Origin: Bacteroidales bacterium UBA3810
GTDB lineage: Bacteria; Bacteroidota; Bacteroidia; Bacteroidales; Paludibacteraceae
Direction: 5' to 3'
NCBI GenBank assembly: GCA_002368645.1
Contig: DFEE01000006.1
Span: 186,001-250,000 of the forward strand
Length of the DNA: 64,000 nt
The notes beneath the pieces were generated by a model. The model did no database searches and was not told where the DNA came from. It was given only the letters and a program-made list of their open reading frames with translations. Position 1 is the stretch's first letter. Each line of letters starts with the position of its first letter. Positions 7,944 to 17,081 of the stretch are shown here, piece by piece. The position numbers and the translations under genes were made by a program.

Positions 7944-9389
7944 TTAATGTTTAAAAAATCCTACGTAGTTGACGCCGATAGCTACATAGGGTTCGTCATT
8001 ATAGGGTACGGCGGCAGAGGGGTTTTTATTGATGATGCTATGAGCGTATTCGGCTTTGATAACGACCTGTGGGATAGGTAGGTAATTGAAGCCTGCGCTA
8101 ATCTTTTGTCTTCCGCACCAATAGGATTTAACAGAAGCGATAGCTGCTTCGGAGTCGTAGATGTCATAGCGGGCGAAGACATAGAATTGTTGGCGTTTCT
8201 CCCGCAATTTGGCGTTGAAATGGAAGAACTCATAGCCTAATTCTGCGCCAACGGCATAGGCATCAGAAGCCACATTTTGCTTTTTGCTCACGGAGCTTTT
8301 AGGTTGCGAGAGATTGAATTGGGAAATCAATGACGCATCGCCTAAGTGCCCGTAGGTAGCACTTCCGCGGAAGATTACGTAATGGTCATTATAGCACCAG
8401 TCCAACGCCGCTAATGTCACTAATCCCCGGACACCATAATATTTGTTGGATTGGTTGGAAGTTATTTTATTGAGGTCCTCTTTCAGGTAGTTCTTAAAGG
8501 ATGTTCCGGCATAGCCGCTCAACGAAATTCTCAACGCATCGCTACCTTTTTTTTGCAATGGATAGAAGTCCAGCCGAGCCAACCCCGCATAGGTGTTCGC
8601 GAGCGTAAACTCATACGGAGATGATGCTCCAAAATGAATCCATCGCTTATTGCCAAAGAGGTCGCTTTCCAATCCAGGCAGGAATTGCGCCGTGTAGCCT
8701 AACCATTTGTAGCGACCATGAAACTGCAATCCGATTTGGTGCCATGTGCAGGGTAGAATGGTCATTTCGCCTTCGGGACGATATACCCCAAAGAACTGAT
8801 TCGGCTCATGGTGTGCGTTGGTGCCGCCTAACGGGACAACCAACATACCGGCGCGGAGATTGGCATAAGGGTTGAACGACTTTTGGATCCATAATTGCTC
8901 CAATGCTACTTCGCCACCGCGCTCCACTTCGGTTTCATATTCGCCGCCTTCCTCTTCCTCAATCTCTACCGCCGCTTCTACACCGCCATGCTCAAACTCA
9001 ATTTCAGAACCAAAGGACCATCCCCGTCCGAAATAATAACCGATATAAAAGCAGGCATGTGGTAAGTCAAACTCGCCGAAGCCGTCTTTCTTGTAATTGT
9101 CCGGATAGGAGTAGCGTTGGTAGTTGTTGGAGTAAAAGGCTCTTTTATAGGTTACTTCGGCATAACCGCCAATCGTCAGGCGTTGTTGAGGTTCTTCATA
9201 ACTTACTGCCGACTCCCTTTTTTTAGGGAGTGCTTTTTGTTCTTGTTCTTGTGCCGATTGTTGTTCTAATCGCTCAACGCGTTGCAAGAGCGATTGCCAT
9301 TCGGACGCACTGATGGTAATCGAATCCGGCTGAGCCTCAATACTTAAGACAAATAAAAGATAAAAAAATACTAACCCGAGTCGTTTCAT
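7944..9389 (-). CDS. Outer-membrane porin-like protein, first gene of the imelysin operon
   Basis: 481 residues with a signal peptide (MKRLGLVFFYLLFVLSIEAQ). A short coiled coil follows (about residues 30-50, LLQRVERLEQQ), then a series of amphipathic strands and a C-terminal aromatic strand ending GVNYVGFFKH. This architecture resembles phosphate-selective porins of the OprO/P type. A glutamate-rich loop (about residues 140-160, EIEEEEGGEYETEVE) is unusual and could bind cations such as iron; that is inference. It leads the operon with imelysin and the di-heme protein and has a promoter at 9414-9445. Confidence 0.72.
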   Translation of the reverse strand: MKRLGLVFFYLLFVLSIEAQPDSITISASEWQSLLQRVERLEQQSAQEQEQKALPKKRESAVSYEEPQQRLTIGGYAEVTYKRAFYSNNYQRYSYPDNYKKDGFGEFDLPHACFYIGYYFGRGWSFGSEIEFEHGGVEAAVEIEEEEGGEYETEVERGGEVALEQLWIQKSFNPYANLRAGMLVVPLGGTNAHHEPNQFFGVYRPEGEMTILPCTWHQIGLQFHGRYKWLGYTAQFLPGLESDLFGNKRWIHFGASSPYEFTLANTYAGLARLDFYPLQKKGSDALRISLSGYAGTSFKNYLKEDLNKITSNQSNKYYGVRGLVTLAALDWCYNDHYVIFRGSATYGHLGDASLISQFNLSQPKSSVSKKQNVASDAYAVGAELGYEFFHFNAKLREKRQQFYVFARYDIYDSEAAIASVKSYWCGRQKISAGFNYLPIPQVVIKAEYAHSIINKNPSAAVPYNDEPYVAIGVNYVGFFKH

Positions 9390-9413
9390 TGTTTAATTTC
9401 CCAAAATACTTTG

Positions 9414-9445
9414 CAAAATTACAACAAAAAAGGGGATCTCGCAAT
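9414..9445 (-). promoter_or_regulatory. Promoter of the imelysin/cytochrome operon
   Basis: Minus-strand TAATTTTG at 9414-9421. The upstream element is ATTG at 9442-9445 with 20 bp spacing, lying inside the terminator hairpin of the preceding operon, so the two signals share DNA. Confidence 0.6.
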
Positions 9446-9450
9446 CCCCT
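9425..9450 (-). terminator. Rho-independent terminator of the glmS/acyl-CoA ligase operon
   Basis: Minus strand: AGGGGAT, 6-nt loop, ATCCCCT, followed by a run of T (complement of 9425-9430). It lies 36 bp after the last stop at 9486. Confidence 0.85.
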
Positions 9451-9485
9451 AATTCAGGTATTTTCTGCCGTGGCGGCAGGGGCAG

Positions 9486-11120
9486 TTAATGTTTGTCTTC
9501 GTAGAGGAAACGTCGGATGCTCTTTTTAGGTGTTTTCTCAAATTCTTTCTCCATGATTTCAACATGATGCAGCCGCGAATATTGCGGCAGAGCCTGGTTA
9601 ATACGCTGCAGGATCATGTCCCAATAGGTTTGGTCGAACTGCGAGACGGCTTGGTCGGGGAAAATGAGTGCGACTAATTTGCCTTCTCGAGAGACAACGA
9701 GCGACTCCGCCACAGCCTGTTCATTATTAATGCGTGACTCAATGTCCTCAGGATAGATATTCTGTCCGGAAGCGCCTAAAATCATGGTCTTGATACGACC
9801 CTTAATATAAATATTCTTTTTGCGATCCATAGTACCGAGATCGCCGGTTTTGAACCATCCGTCCCGCGTGAAAGCGGCTTTGGTGGCTTCCTCATTTTTG
9901 TAGTAACCGATAAAGAGATTTTCGCCGCGTACTTGGATTTCGCCTACACCTTCTTCGTTGGGGTCTGCGATGCGTACTTCCATGCCAATCACGGGTTTGC
10001 CGCCGCTTCGCGCTTTGAAACCCGAGATAACCTCGCCGCCGATAAGCGGTCCGCACTCGGTCATGCCATAGCCCACATCTAACGGGAAACGGACATCAAG
10101 GAGACATTTCTCGACAATGGGGTCAATAGCTGCACCGCCGCAGAGGAAGTATCTCAAGTGCCCGCCAAAGGTCTTGCGCAGTTTCTTTTGAATGACCTTC
10201 TTGATGATATCGCCGATAACCGGCACATGCCAGAAGAAGCGGATATCTTTTTTGTTGACCCGTGGGGCAATGGCTTTCTTGTAAATCTTCTCGATGACGA
10301 GCGGAACGGTCACGATAAGGTAGGGTTGTACCTCTTGTAGTGCTTTGAGGAGCACAGAGGGCGTCGGCGTGCGTCCTAAGAAATAGATGGTGCAGCCGCT
10401 GACAAGGGGGTAGAGCAGTTCACAGACCTGTCCGAACATATGTGCTAACGGCAGCATAGACACTACTTTTTCACCCGGAATGGCCGGCAGATACTCGCGT
10501 CCGACATCCACATTGTTACTCAGCGACCTGTTGGTGAGCATAACCCCTTTGGGGTTGCCGGTTGAGCCGCTGGTATAGTTGATCAGCACTAATTCATCAA
10601 AGTTATAGGTACAGAAACCCTTAAAATCCCATTCGGAATTATTGCCTGCCTCCTGTGCCTTTTTACGCCATGCTTCATGAGCTTGACGGGCGTCATCGTC
10701 GCCTTGGATAAGCGAGAAATCCGAGAGGGATATCACGCCTCGCAGTGCCGGCAATTGCTCTTCTTTGAGCCCTGCCCATATGATGGGCCCAACCATCAGC
10801 AATTTAGCGTCGGAATGCTCCACTAAAGCGCAGATATCCTTCGGCGTAAAATCTTGCAAGATGCTGACTATAACACCTTTAAAGGCCGCTATGGCCAAGT
10901 AGGCTACCGCCCAGTTCGCGCAATTACGACCTACAAGGGCTATTTTGTCGCCGGCTTTTAGACCCAATTGGTCGAAAAGTGCGTTTAATGACTCAATCTG
11001 CTGCGCCAATTGCTTGAAGGTGTATCGGCGTGCATCCTCACTCTCCATGTAGTCCACCAATGCTAATTGGTCAGGATAGTGTCGGATAGCTCTGTCTAAA
11101 TGGGCTAAGTAGTGTTCCAT
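9486..11120 (-). CDS. AMP-binding long-chain acyl-CoA ligase-like enzyme (second copy)
   Basis: 544 residues when started at 11120 (MEHYLAHLDRAIRHYPDQL), 7 bp after the preceding gene. A longer reading from 11174 would overlap that gene by 47 bp and adds no conserved sequence. Motifs of the ANL superfamily: phosphate loop INYTSGSTGNPKG, GYGMTECGPL, FKTGDLG, and the C-terminal lysine region KTPKKSIRRFLY. It would activate a fatty acid with ATP and pass it to CoA (or to another acceptor). It is a paralogue of the adjacent gene. No acyl carrier protein is seen beside it. The exact substrate cannot be read from sequence. Confidence 0.86.
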   Translation of the reverse strand: MEHYLAHLDRAIRHYPDQLALVDYMESEDARRYTFKQLAQQIESLNALFDQLGLKAGDKIALVGRNCANWAVAYLAIAAFKGVIVSILQDFTPKDICALVEHSDAKLLMVGPIIWAGLKEEQLPALRGVISLSDFSLIQGDDDARQAHEAWRKKAQEAGNNSEWDFKGFCTYNFDELVLINYTSGSTGNPKGVMLTNRSLSNNVDVGREYLPAIPGEKVVSMLPLAHMFGQVCELLYPLVSGCTIYFLGRTPTPSVLLKALQEVQPYLIVTVPLVIEKIYKKAIAPRVNKKDIRFFWHVPVIGDIIKKVIQKKLRKTFGGHLRYFLCGGAAIDPIVEKCLLDVRFPLDVGYGMTECGPLIGGEVISGFKARSGGKPVIGMEVRIADPNEEGVGEIQVRGENLFIGYYKNEEATKAAFTRDGWFKTGDLGTMDRKKNIYIKGRIKTMILGASGQNIYPEDIESRINNEQAVAESLVVSREGKLVALIFPDQAVSQFDQTYWDMILQRINQALPQYSRLHHVEIMEKEFEKTPKKSIRRFLYEDKH

Positions 11121-11127
11121 AGTGCAA

Positions 11128-12768
11128 TTAACTATAGAGGAATCGTTTAATACTCTTTTTAGGGGTTTTCTCAAACTCTTTATCTACGACTTCGATAGCA
11201 CTTATTTGGCTATAGGCCGGGAGGTACTTGTTGCAGCGCTGTTTCCAAACGGCAAGTTGTTCTTCGTCGGTACGACCATGTCTGTCATATTCCAAATCAG
11301 GATAAACGAGTGCGACCAATTTGCCGTTCCGGCTGACAACGACCGACTCGGCAATACCGCCACGGGCGTTAACTACTTCCTCAATCTCTTCGGGATAAAT
11401 ATTCTGTCCGGAAGGACCGAGAATCATGTTCTTGCTGCGGCCTTTAATAAAGATATTGCCGTCTTTGTCAATGATACCGAGGTCTCCTGTTCGGAGCCAT
11501 CCGTCGGAAGTGAAGACTCCTTTCGTGGCTTCTTCGTTCTTGTAGTATCCGAGCATAACAGCTTCGCCCCGAACTTGCAGTTCCCCGACTACATTCTGAG
11601 GGTCTTCGCTGTCAATGCGTATCTCCATACGATCCACTATTCGCCCGCAGCTGTGGGCTTTGAACTCATTCCAAACGCGGTAACTGATGAGCGGACCGCA
11701 CTCGGTCATGCCATAGCCCACTGTGAAGGGGAATTTAATATCCATCAGGCATTTCTCTACCTCACTGCTGAGAGCAGCACCGCCGATAATCAACTCAAAG
11801 ATATTGCCGCCGAATGCCTCCATCAAGCCATCGCGGACTTTCTTGCGAATCATGCTGCCGAGAATAGGCCAGTTCCAAATCATTTTGACTGCCCAATTCT
11901 TGACGATAGGACGCAGTTTCTTCTGGTAGATTTTTTCGATAACGAGAGGTACCATGAAGATGAGGTAGGGCTTGCAGTCCTTGAATGATTGCAGTAAGAT
12001 AGGAGTGGACATCTTTGGTAGGAAATAGATATGGTTTCCTGCTGCAAACTGGTAGAGGAACTCAAACGCCATGCCGAACATATGTGCCAGAGGCAACATC
12101 GAGACGATCACATCGTGCGGATTATGGGGGATATTGTCAATCGCGAAGTGGGTATTGGTGCTGAGTGAGCGGTAAGTAAGCATAACGCCTTTAGGCGAAG
12201 AGGTCGTTCCGCTGGTATAGTTGATGAGCGCCAAGTCGTCCAGGTCTGCCATCGGGTAATGCACATCAGCAAAGGTAAAACCATTGGGGTGTGCTTGAGC
12301 GAAAAGCTCATCCATGGAGTTAAGGATTTTAGCGATTTTTTCGTCTTTAGCATAGACGACGCTGAAATCCATATAGTTGATAACTGCCTTGATATTCGTG
12401 AGGTTCTTGGGGTCGATTTTCTTAGAGACCATCGGTCCTGCGAGCAGTATTTGGGCATCACTGTGATTGACTAACTTCTCGATATCCGGGCCGGTGAAAT
12501 CCGGCAGGATGCTGACGGCCACAGCTTGATAGGCGAGTACGGAAATAAAACTGATACCCCAGTGCGCGCTGTTAACGCCGCAGAAGGCAATCTTTTCGCC
12601 TTTTTCAATACCCATAGCTTGGTAAGCTAAATTCAGTTTCTCTACTTGTGCGGCTACTTGTCCGTAGGTGTAATTGGTGTTCTCGCCATAGTCGCTGAAA
12701 CAGGGATAATCCCAGTTCAGCTGCATGGCATCTCCGATAAAGGAGAAAATGTGCTTAGTTGGATTCAT
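11128..12768 (-). CDS. AMP-binding long-chain acyl-CoA ligase-like enzyme (first copy)
   Basis: 546 residues. It carries the phosphate loop INYTSGTTSSPKG, GYGMTECGPL, LRTGDLG and the terminal KTPKKSIKRFLYS. The enzyme forms acyl-AMP and then a thioester, probably feeding fatty acids into lipid synthesis. It starts 35 bp after the glmS stop in the same direction with no promoter of its own evident, so it is probably cotranscribed with glmS. The two tandem copies share most motifs but differ throughout, so this is an old duplication and not a recent one. Confidence 0.87.
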   Translation of the reverse strand: MNPTKHIFSFIGDAMQLNWDYPCFSDYGENTNYTYGQVAAQVEKLNLAYQAMGIEKGEKIAFCGVNSAHWGISFISVLAYQAVAVSILPDFTGPDIEKLVNHSDAQILLAGPMVSKKIDPKNLTNIKAVINYMDFSVVYAKDEKIAKILNSMDELFAQAHPNGFTFADVHYPMADLDDLALINYTSGTTSSPKGVMLTYRSLSTNTHFAIDNIPHNPHDVIVSMLPLAHMFGMAFEFLYQFAAGNHIYFLPKMSTPILLQSFKDCKPYLIFMVPLVIEKIYQKKLRPIVKNWAVKMIWNWPILGSMIRKKVRDGLMEAFGGNIFELIIGGAALSSEVEKCLMDIKFPFTVGYGMTECGPLISYRVWNEFKAHSCGRIVDRMEIRIDSEDPQNVVGELQVRGEAVMLGYYKNEEATKGVFTSDGWLRTGDLGIIDKDGNIFIKGRSKNMILGPSGQNIYPEEIEEVVNARGGIAESVVVSRNGKLVALVYPDLEYDRHGRTDEEQLAVWKQRCNKYLPAYSQISAIEVVDKEFEKTPKKSIKRFLYS

Positions 12769-12803
12769 AAATTCTCTTATTCCTTAATTATATATTATCG
12801 TTA

Positions 12804-14648
12804 TTATTCGACGGTTACGGATTTGGCTAAATTGCGTGGCTGGTCCACATCACAGCCTTTGACAACGGCAATATGATATGCGAGCAATTGTAGTAAGATG
12901 ACACTCAACAGCGGTGTCAGGCATTCCTCAGTTTCGGGAATGGTCATGACGAAATCGCTAATCTTGCTCACTTCTTCATCTCCCTCTGTGACGATAGCGA
13001 GTACGCGTCCTTTGCGGGCTTTAATCTCTTGGATATTGCTCAAAATCTTCTCATATGTGCTGCACCGCGGGGCAATTACAACGACAGGCATGGCTTGGCT
13101 GATGAGAGCAATGGGGCCATGTTTCATTTCGGCAGCGGGATAGCCCTCGGCATGGATATAACTTATCTCTTTGAGCTTGAGGGCACCTTCTAAAGCGATG
13201 GGGTAGTTGTACCCTCGCCCGAGGTAGAGGCAGTTCAAGGCATACCTGAATTCTTTCGCAATATCTTGGATGCGCTCGTTTTGTTTGAGGACGGTGCTGA
13301 TTTTATCTGGGATCCGCTCTAATTCATGTACAAGTGCCCTGTATCTCTCGGCGCTAAGTGTTTCTTTCGCCCTGCCGATGAGCATTGCCAACATGATGAG
13401 AACGCATACTTGAGCGGTGAAGGCTTTGGTGCTCGCAACGCCGATTTCCGGTCCGACATGGGTGTAGCAACCGCTATCGCTGAGTCTGGGAATGGATGAG
13501 CCGATGACATTGCAGATTGAGAAGATGAACGCCCCTTTGGCTTTTGCCATTTGAATAGCGGCTAAGGTGTCGGCAGTCTCACCGCTTTGGGAAATAGCAA
13601 TCACGATATCATCGGGGTGGATAACGGGCTTGCGGTACCTGAATTCCGAGGAATATTCGACCTCAACGGGAATCTCGGCAAACTCCTCAATCGCGTACAT
13701 CCCGACGAGTCCGGCGTGCCAACTGGTGCCGCAGGCGGTGATGATGATACGCTTGGCGTTCATGAAACGCTCCTTATTGTCGATAAATCCGGCAATGCGA
13801 ATTTTCTCCATTTCGGTATTGACCCTGCCACGCATGGCATCCGCAATGGTGTGGGGTTGCTCAAAAATCTCTTTGAGCATGAAATGCGGGTAACCGCCTT
13901 TCTCCAATTGAGAGATGGTCAGCTCTAAAGTCTTGACCTCCGGTGTCTTGGGCACATTGTCTATGGTGGTAATTTCCGGCTCTTTGCCCTGCGTAAGGAC
14001 TACAATCTCTTCGTCCTCCAAGTAGATGACCTTATCGGTATATTCAACGATAGGAGAAGCGTCGGAGCCTAAGAAATACTCATCTTTGCCGACGCCGACC
14101 ACCAAAGGACTTCCCTTTCGTGCGGCGATGAGGGTGTCGGGATGAGCTTTGTCAAGAATGGCGATAGCATATGCGCCAATCACTTGACTGAGCGCTAATT
14201 GGACGGCTTGTTTAAGCTCCAAACGGTCTTTGTTCTTGGTATATTCAATGAGTTGGATAAGAACCTCCGTGTCCGTCTCCGACTTAAAGCTATAGCCGTG
14301 TTGCATCAAGCCTTGTTTAAGTACGGCGTAGTTCTCAATAATGCCGTTGTGGATGATGGCGAGTTGTTCGCTCTCCGAATAGTGCGGATGGGCGTTTATC
14401 TCATTGGGTTCGCCGTGCGTCGCCCAACGGGTATGGGCGATACCGATGGTACCCGTCGTGTCCTTGCCTTTGGCAACAGCCTCTAAATCGGCAACTTTGC
14501 CTTTGGCTTTATATATATGGAGAGTCCCTTGCGGATTGAGCAACGCAACGCCGGCGCTGTCGTAGCCTCGATATTCCAACCGATGCAGACCCTTAATCAG
14601 TATCGGGTAAGCATTTCGTTTGCCTACATATCCTACTATTCCACACAT
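12804..14648 (-). CDS. glmS: Glutamine-fructose-6-phosphate aminotransferase (isomerizing)
   Basis: 614 residues, the expected length. It starts MCGIVGYVGKR with the nucleophilic Cys2 of the class II glutaminase domain (residues 1 to about 220). Two SIS sugar-isomerase domains follow (for example ACGTSWHAG and ISQSGETADT), and the end DQPRNLAKSVTVE is the conserved C-terminus. It makes glucosamine-6-phosphate from fructose-6-phosphate and glutamine in the cytoplasm, the first step toward peptidoglycan and lipopolysaccharide amino sugars. It has a strong promoter at 14680-14711, divergent from the glutamine synthetase gene, so enzymes using and making glutamine face each other. Confidence 0.98.
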   Translation of the reverse strand: MCGIVGYVGKRNAYPILIKGLHRLEYRGYDSAGVALLNPQGTLHIYKAKGKVADLEAVAKGKDTTGTIGIAHTRWATHGEPNEINAHPHYSESEQLAIIHNGIIENYAVLKQGLMQHGYSFKSETDTEVLIQLIEYTKNKDRLELKQAVQLALSQVIGAYAIAILDKAHPDTLIAARKGSPLVVGVGKDEYFLGSDASPIVEYTDKVIYLEDEEIVVLTQGKEPEITTIDNVPKTPEVKTLELTISQLEKGGYPHFMLKEIFEQPHTIADAMRGRVNTEMEKIRIAGFIDNKERFMNAKRIIITACGTSWHAGLVGMYAIEEFAEIPVEVEYSSEFRYRKPVIHPDDIVIAISQSGETADTLAAIQMAKAKGAFIFSICNVIGSSIPRLSDSGCYTHVGPEIGVASTKAFTAQVCVLIMLAMLIGRAKETLSAERYRALVHELERIPDKISTVLKQNERIQDIAKEFRYALNCLYLGRGYNYPIALEGALKLKEISYIHAEGYPAAEMKHGPIALISQAMPVVVIAPRCSTYEKILSNIQEIKARKGRVLAIVTEGDEEVSKISDFVMTIPETEECLTPLLSVILLQLLAYHIAVVKGCDVDQPRNLAKSVTVE

Positions 14649-14679
14649 AGATTATGTCGATTTTCGCATTTATAGCCCG

Positions 14680-14711
14680 CAAAAGTACTAAAAATAACCG
14701 ATATGAGCAAA
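14680..14711 (-). promoter_or_regulatory. Promoter for glmS
   Basis: Minus-strand TTTG (14708-14711), 20 bp, TACTTTTG (14680-14687). The leader is about 25-30 nt. No glmS ribozyme core is seen in so short a leader. Confidence 0.78.
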
Positions 14712-14787
14712 TTTTTTATAATTTTTTCTATATTTTACGACCTTTTAGGGCAAAAATACCCTATTTTTCCTGCAAAACATACTTTTT

Positions 14788-14819
14788 TTTGATAGTGTCG
14801 CGAAAAAAATGTAATTTTG
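14788..14819 (+). promoter_or_regulatory. Promoter for glutamine synthetase III
   Basis: TTTG 14788-14791, 20 bp, TAATTTTG 14812-14819. The leader to the ATG at 14884 is about 60 nt. Confidence 0.78.
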
Positions 14820-14883
14820 CTGCGAAATTTTTAGTTCAACCCGATTGATGCATGTAATTTAACTCATTTTGACTTTTAAAAAT

Positions 14884-17034
14884 ATGAATTATCGTTTTGA
14901 ATCGCTTCGCGAGGCTCATTCTCACAGACCGGTTGAGGTTACTGTGCCTTCCGCCCAGGCTAAAGTCTTCTATGCACAATCCGTCTTTACGCCGGACAAA
15001 ATGCATGAGTATATCTCCGAGAATATCTTGGATGAACTCTTTGACGCTATCCAAGAGCAACGGCCTCTCTCCCGCGATATAGCCAACTCCGTCGCTATCG
15101 GAATGAAGTGTTGGGCGCAAGATCTCGGAGCTACACATTATACCCATTGGTTCCAACCGCTCACTGGCGGAACCGCCGAAAAACATGACACCTTTATCGA
15201 TTTTGATCGGACAGGCAAAATGATTGATGACTTCTCAGGAGACGAACTCTATCAGCAAGAACCGGATGCCTCTTCCTTTCCTTCCGGAGGCTTGCGCAAT
15301 ACCTTTGAAGCACGCGGATATACTGCGTGGGATCCCACGAGCCCCGTCTTTGTCGTTGGCGACAGACTCTGTATCCCTTCCGTCTTCGTTGCATACACAG
15401 GAGAGGCGCTCGACTATAAAACGCCGCTCCTACGCTCGGTAGACAAACTTAATAAAGCCGCTGTCAATCTCTGCCGTCTCTTCGACAAAACAGTACGCTC
15501 TGTACACGCTAATCTTGGATGGGAACAAGAGTATTTCCTTGTCGATGAGGCACTCTACAACGCGCGACCCGACTTGGCACTCACCGGTAGAACACTCATG
15601 GGGCATCCCTCTTCTAAATCACAGCAACTTGATGACCACTATTTCGGCAATATACCCGAAAGAGTCATTCGATTTATGACTGACCTCGAGGTCGAAGCAC
15701 TCAAATTGGGCATACCTATCAAAACACGACATAATGAGGTGGCACCTAATCAGTTCGAACTTGCACCTATCTTTGAGGAAGTTAATCTCGCCTCTGACCA
15801 CAATCTGCTACTCATGACTGTCATGAAGAAAGTAGCACGGCGACATCACTTCAGGGTACTCTTACACGAGAAGCCTTTTGCCGGCATCAATGGCTCCGGT
15901 AAACACTGTAACTGGTCTATCGCAACCGATACGGGCATCAATCTCTTGGCGCCCGGCAAAAACCCCTATCAGAATCTGCAGTTTGTCACCTTCCTTGTCA
16001 ATGTCCTTGCTGCTGTAAGACGACATAACGGACTGCTGAAAGCCTCTATTTCCTCCGCTACCAATGCACATCGGCTCGGCGCTAACGAAGCACCGCCTGC
16101 CATCATTTCAGTCTTCCTCGGCAAACAACTCTCTGAAGTGCTCGACTCACTTGAGAAAGCTCCTGCTGAAAAGGCAATAATCATCAATGCTAAAAAAGAG
16201 GTTAAGTTGGGAGCCGTCACTGTGCCCGAGATACTGCTTGATAACACCGACCGCAATCGTACATCACCCTTCGCCTTTACCGGCAATCGATTCGAGTTCC
16301 GCGCTGTTGGCTCATCTGCGAACTGCGGAGCACCCATGTTTGCGCTCAATACCGCTGTCGCGGACCAACTGACCGCCTTTGCTGCGGAAATCAATGCCCT
16401 GATGGACAAGGGAGTCGCCAAAGAGAAGGCTATCTTCCAAGTGCTGCAAAAGACCATACGCTACTGCCGACCCATACTCTTCGAGGGCAATGGCTACTCT
16501 GAGGAATGGAAGGAAGAAGCTGCGCAAAGAGGATTAGACACCGAGGTCGCTGTACCACTGATTATCGACCGCTATTTGAGCCAGGAATCCGTGGCATTAT
16601 TCGAGCGAACCGGAGTGCTCTCTACAAAAGAACTCATCTCGCGATGCGAAGTCAAATGGGCTAATTACAACGGCAAAATCCAAATTGAGTCGCGACTCTT
16701 GGGTGACCTCGCACGCAACCATATCGTGCCGGCGGTCAACCGCTATCTCAACACGCTGCTCGACCATGCTGAACATAAAATCGGAGTCTTTGATGAGACT
16801 GTTCAGACCATTGTGGACCATCTGCACGAGGTGATGGTGCATGTGGATAAAATGGCAACACTACGAGCCAAAGCCAATGACATTACCTCGCAGCGCGAAC
16901 AAGCCATCGCCTATCACGATAACGTCTTACCCGAGATGGAAATCGTCCGCAAACACGTGGACGAGTTGGAAATGATTGTGGATGACGAGCTTTGGACCCT
17001 TCCCAAATATAGGGAACTCCTCTTTATACATTAA
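14884..17034 (+). CDS. glnN: Glutamine synthetase type III
   Basis: 716 residues from ATG 14884 (MNYRFESLREAH). An in-frame TTG at 14869 is less likely because the homologous start is the ATG. GSIII signatures are present: HEKPFAGINGSGKHCNWS (about residues 328-345) and FAFTGNRFEFRAVGSSANC (about 462-480). At over 700 residues it is the long dodecameric form common in Bacteroidetes. It condenses glutamate and ammonia with ATP. The gene has its own promoter and stands divergent from glmS, with no GlnB or AmtB gene nearby. It is convergent with the vWA gene, 47 bp away. Confidence 0.97.
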   Translation: MNYRFESLREAHSHRPVEVTVPSAQAKVFYAQSVFTPDKMHEYISENILDELFDAIQEQRPLSRDIANSVAIGMKCWAQDLGATHYTHWFQPLTGGTAEKHDTFIDFDRTGKMIDDFSGDELYQQEPDASSFPSGGLRNTFEARGYTAWDPTSPVFVVGDRLCIPSVFVAYTGEALDYKTPLLRSVDKLNKAAVNLCRLFDKTVRSVHANLGWEQEYFLVDEALYNARPDLALTGRTLMGHPSSKSQQLDDHYFGNIPERVIRFMTDLEVEALKLGIPIKTRHNEVAPNQFELAPIFEEVNLASDHNLLLMTVMKKVARRHHFRVLLHEKPFAGINGSGKHCNWSIATDTGINLLAPGKNPYQNLQFVTFLVNVLAAVRRHNGLLKASISSATNAHRLGANEAPPAIISVFLGKQLSEVLDSLEKAPAEKAIIINAKKEVKLGAVTVPEILLDNTDRNRTSPFAFTGNRFEFRAVGSSANCGAPMFALNTAVADQLTAFAAEINALMDKGVAKEKAIFQVLQKTIRYCRPILFEGNGYSEEWKEEAAQRGLDTEVAVPLIIDRYLSQESVALFERTGVLSTKELISRCEVKWANYNGKIQIESRLLGDLARNHIVPAVNRYLNTLLDHAEHKIGVFDETVQTIVDHLHEVMVHVDKMATLRAKANDITSQREQAIAYHDNVLPEMEIVRKHVDELEMIVDDELWTLPKYRELLFIH

Positions 17035-17051
17035 CCCGTCAACTAAAGGAC

Positions 17052-17073
17052 CCCTGGTAACCTGGACTCCAGG
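17052..17073. repeat. Copy of the intergenic CCCTGG/ACCTGG module between convergent genes
   Basis: Reads CCCTGG then AACCTGG then CTCCAGG. Related strings occur at 51026, 52692 and 59562. It can fold as CCCTGG/CCAGGG, so it may also act as a bidirectional terminator, but it lacks a T tract. Confidence 0.55.
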
Positions 17074-17081
17074 GCTCCAAC

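Noticed and set aside
11122..11988. 288-codon open frame on the plus strand
   Set aside because: It is the antisense shadow of the acyl-CoA ligase gene, which has all family motifs.
14649..14679. glmS ribozyme upstream of glmS
   Set aside because: The leader is only about 30 nt, too short for the ribozyme core.
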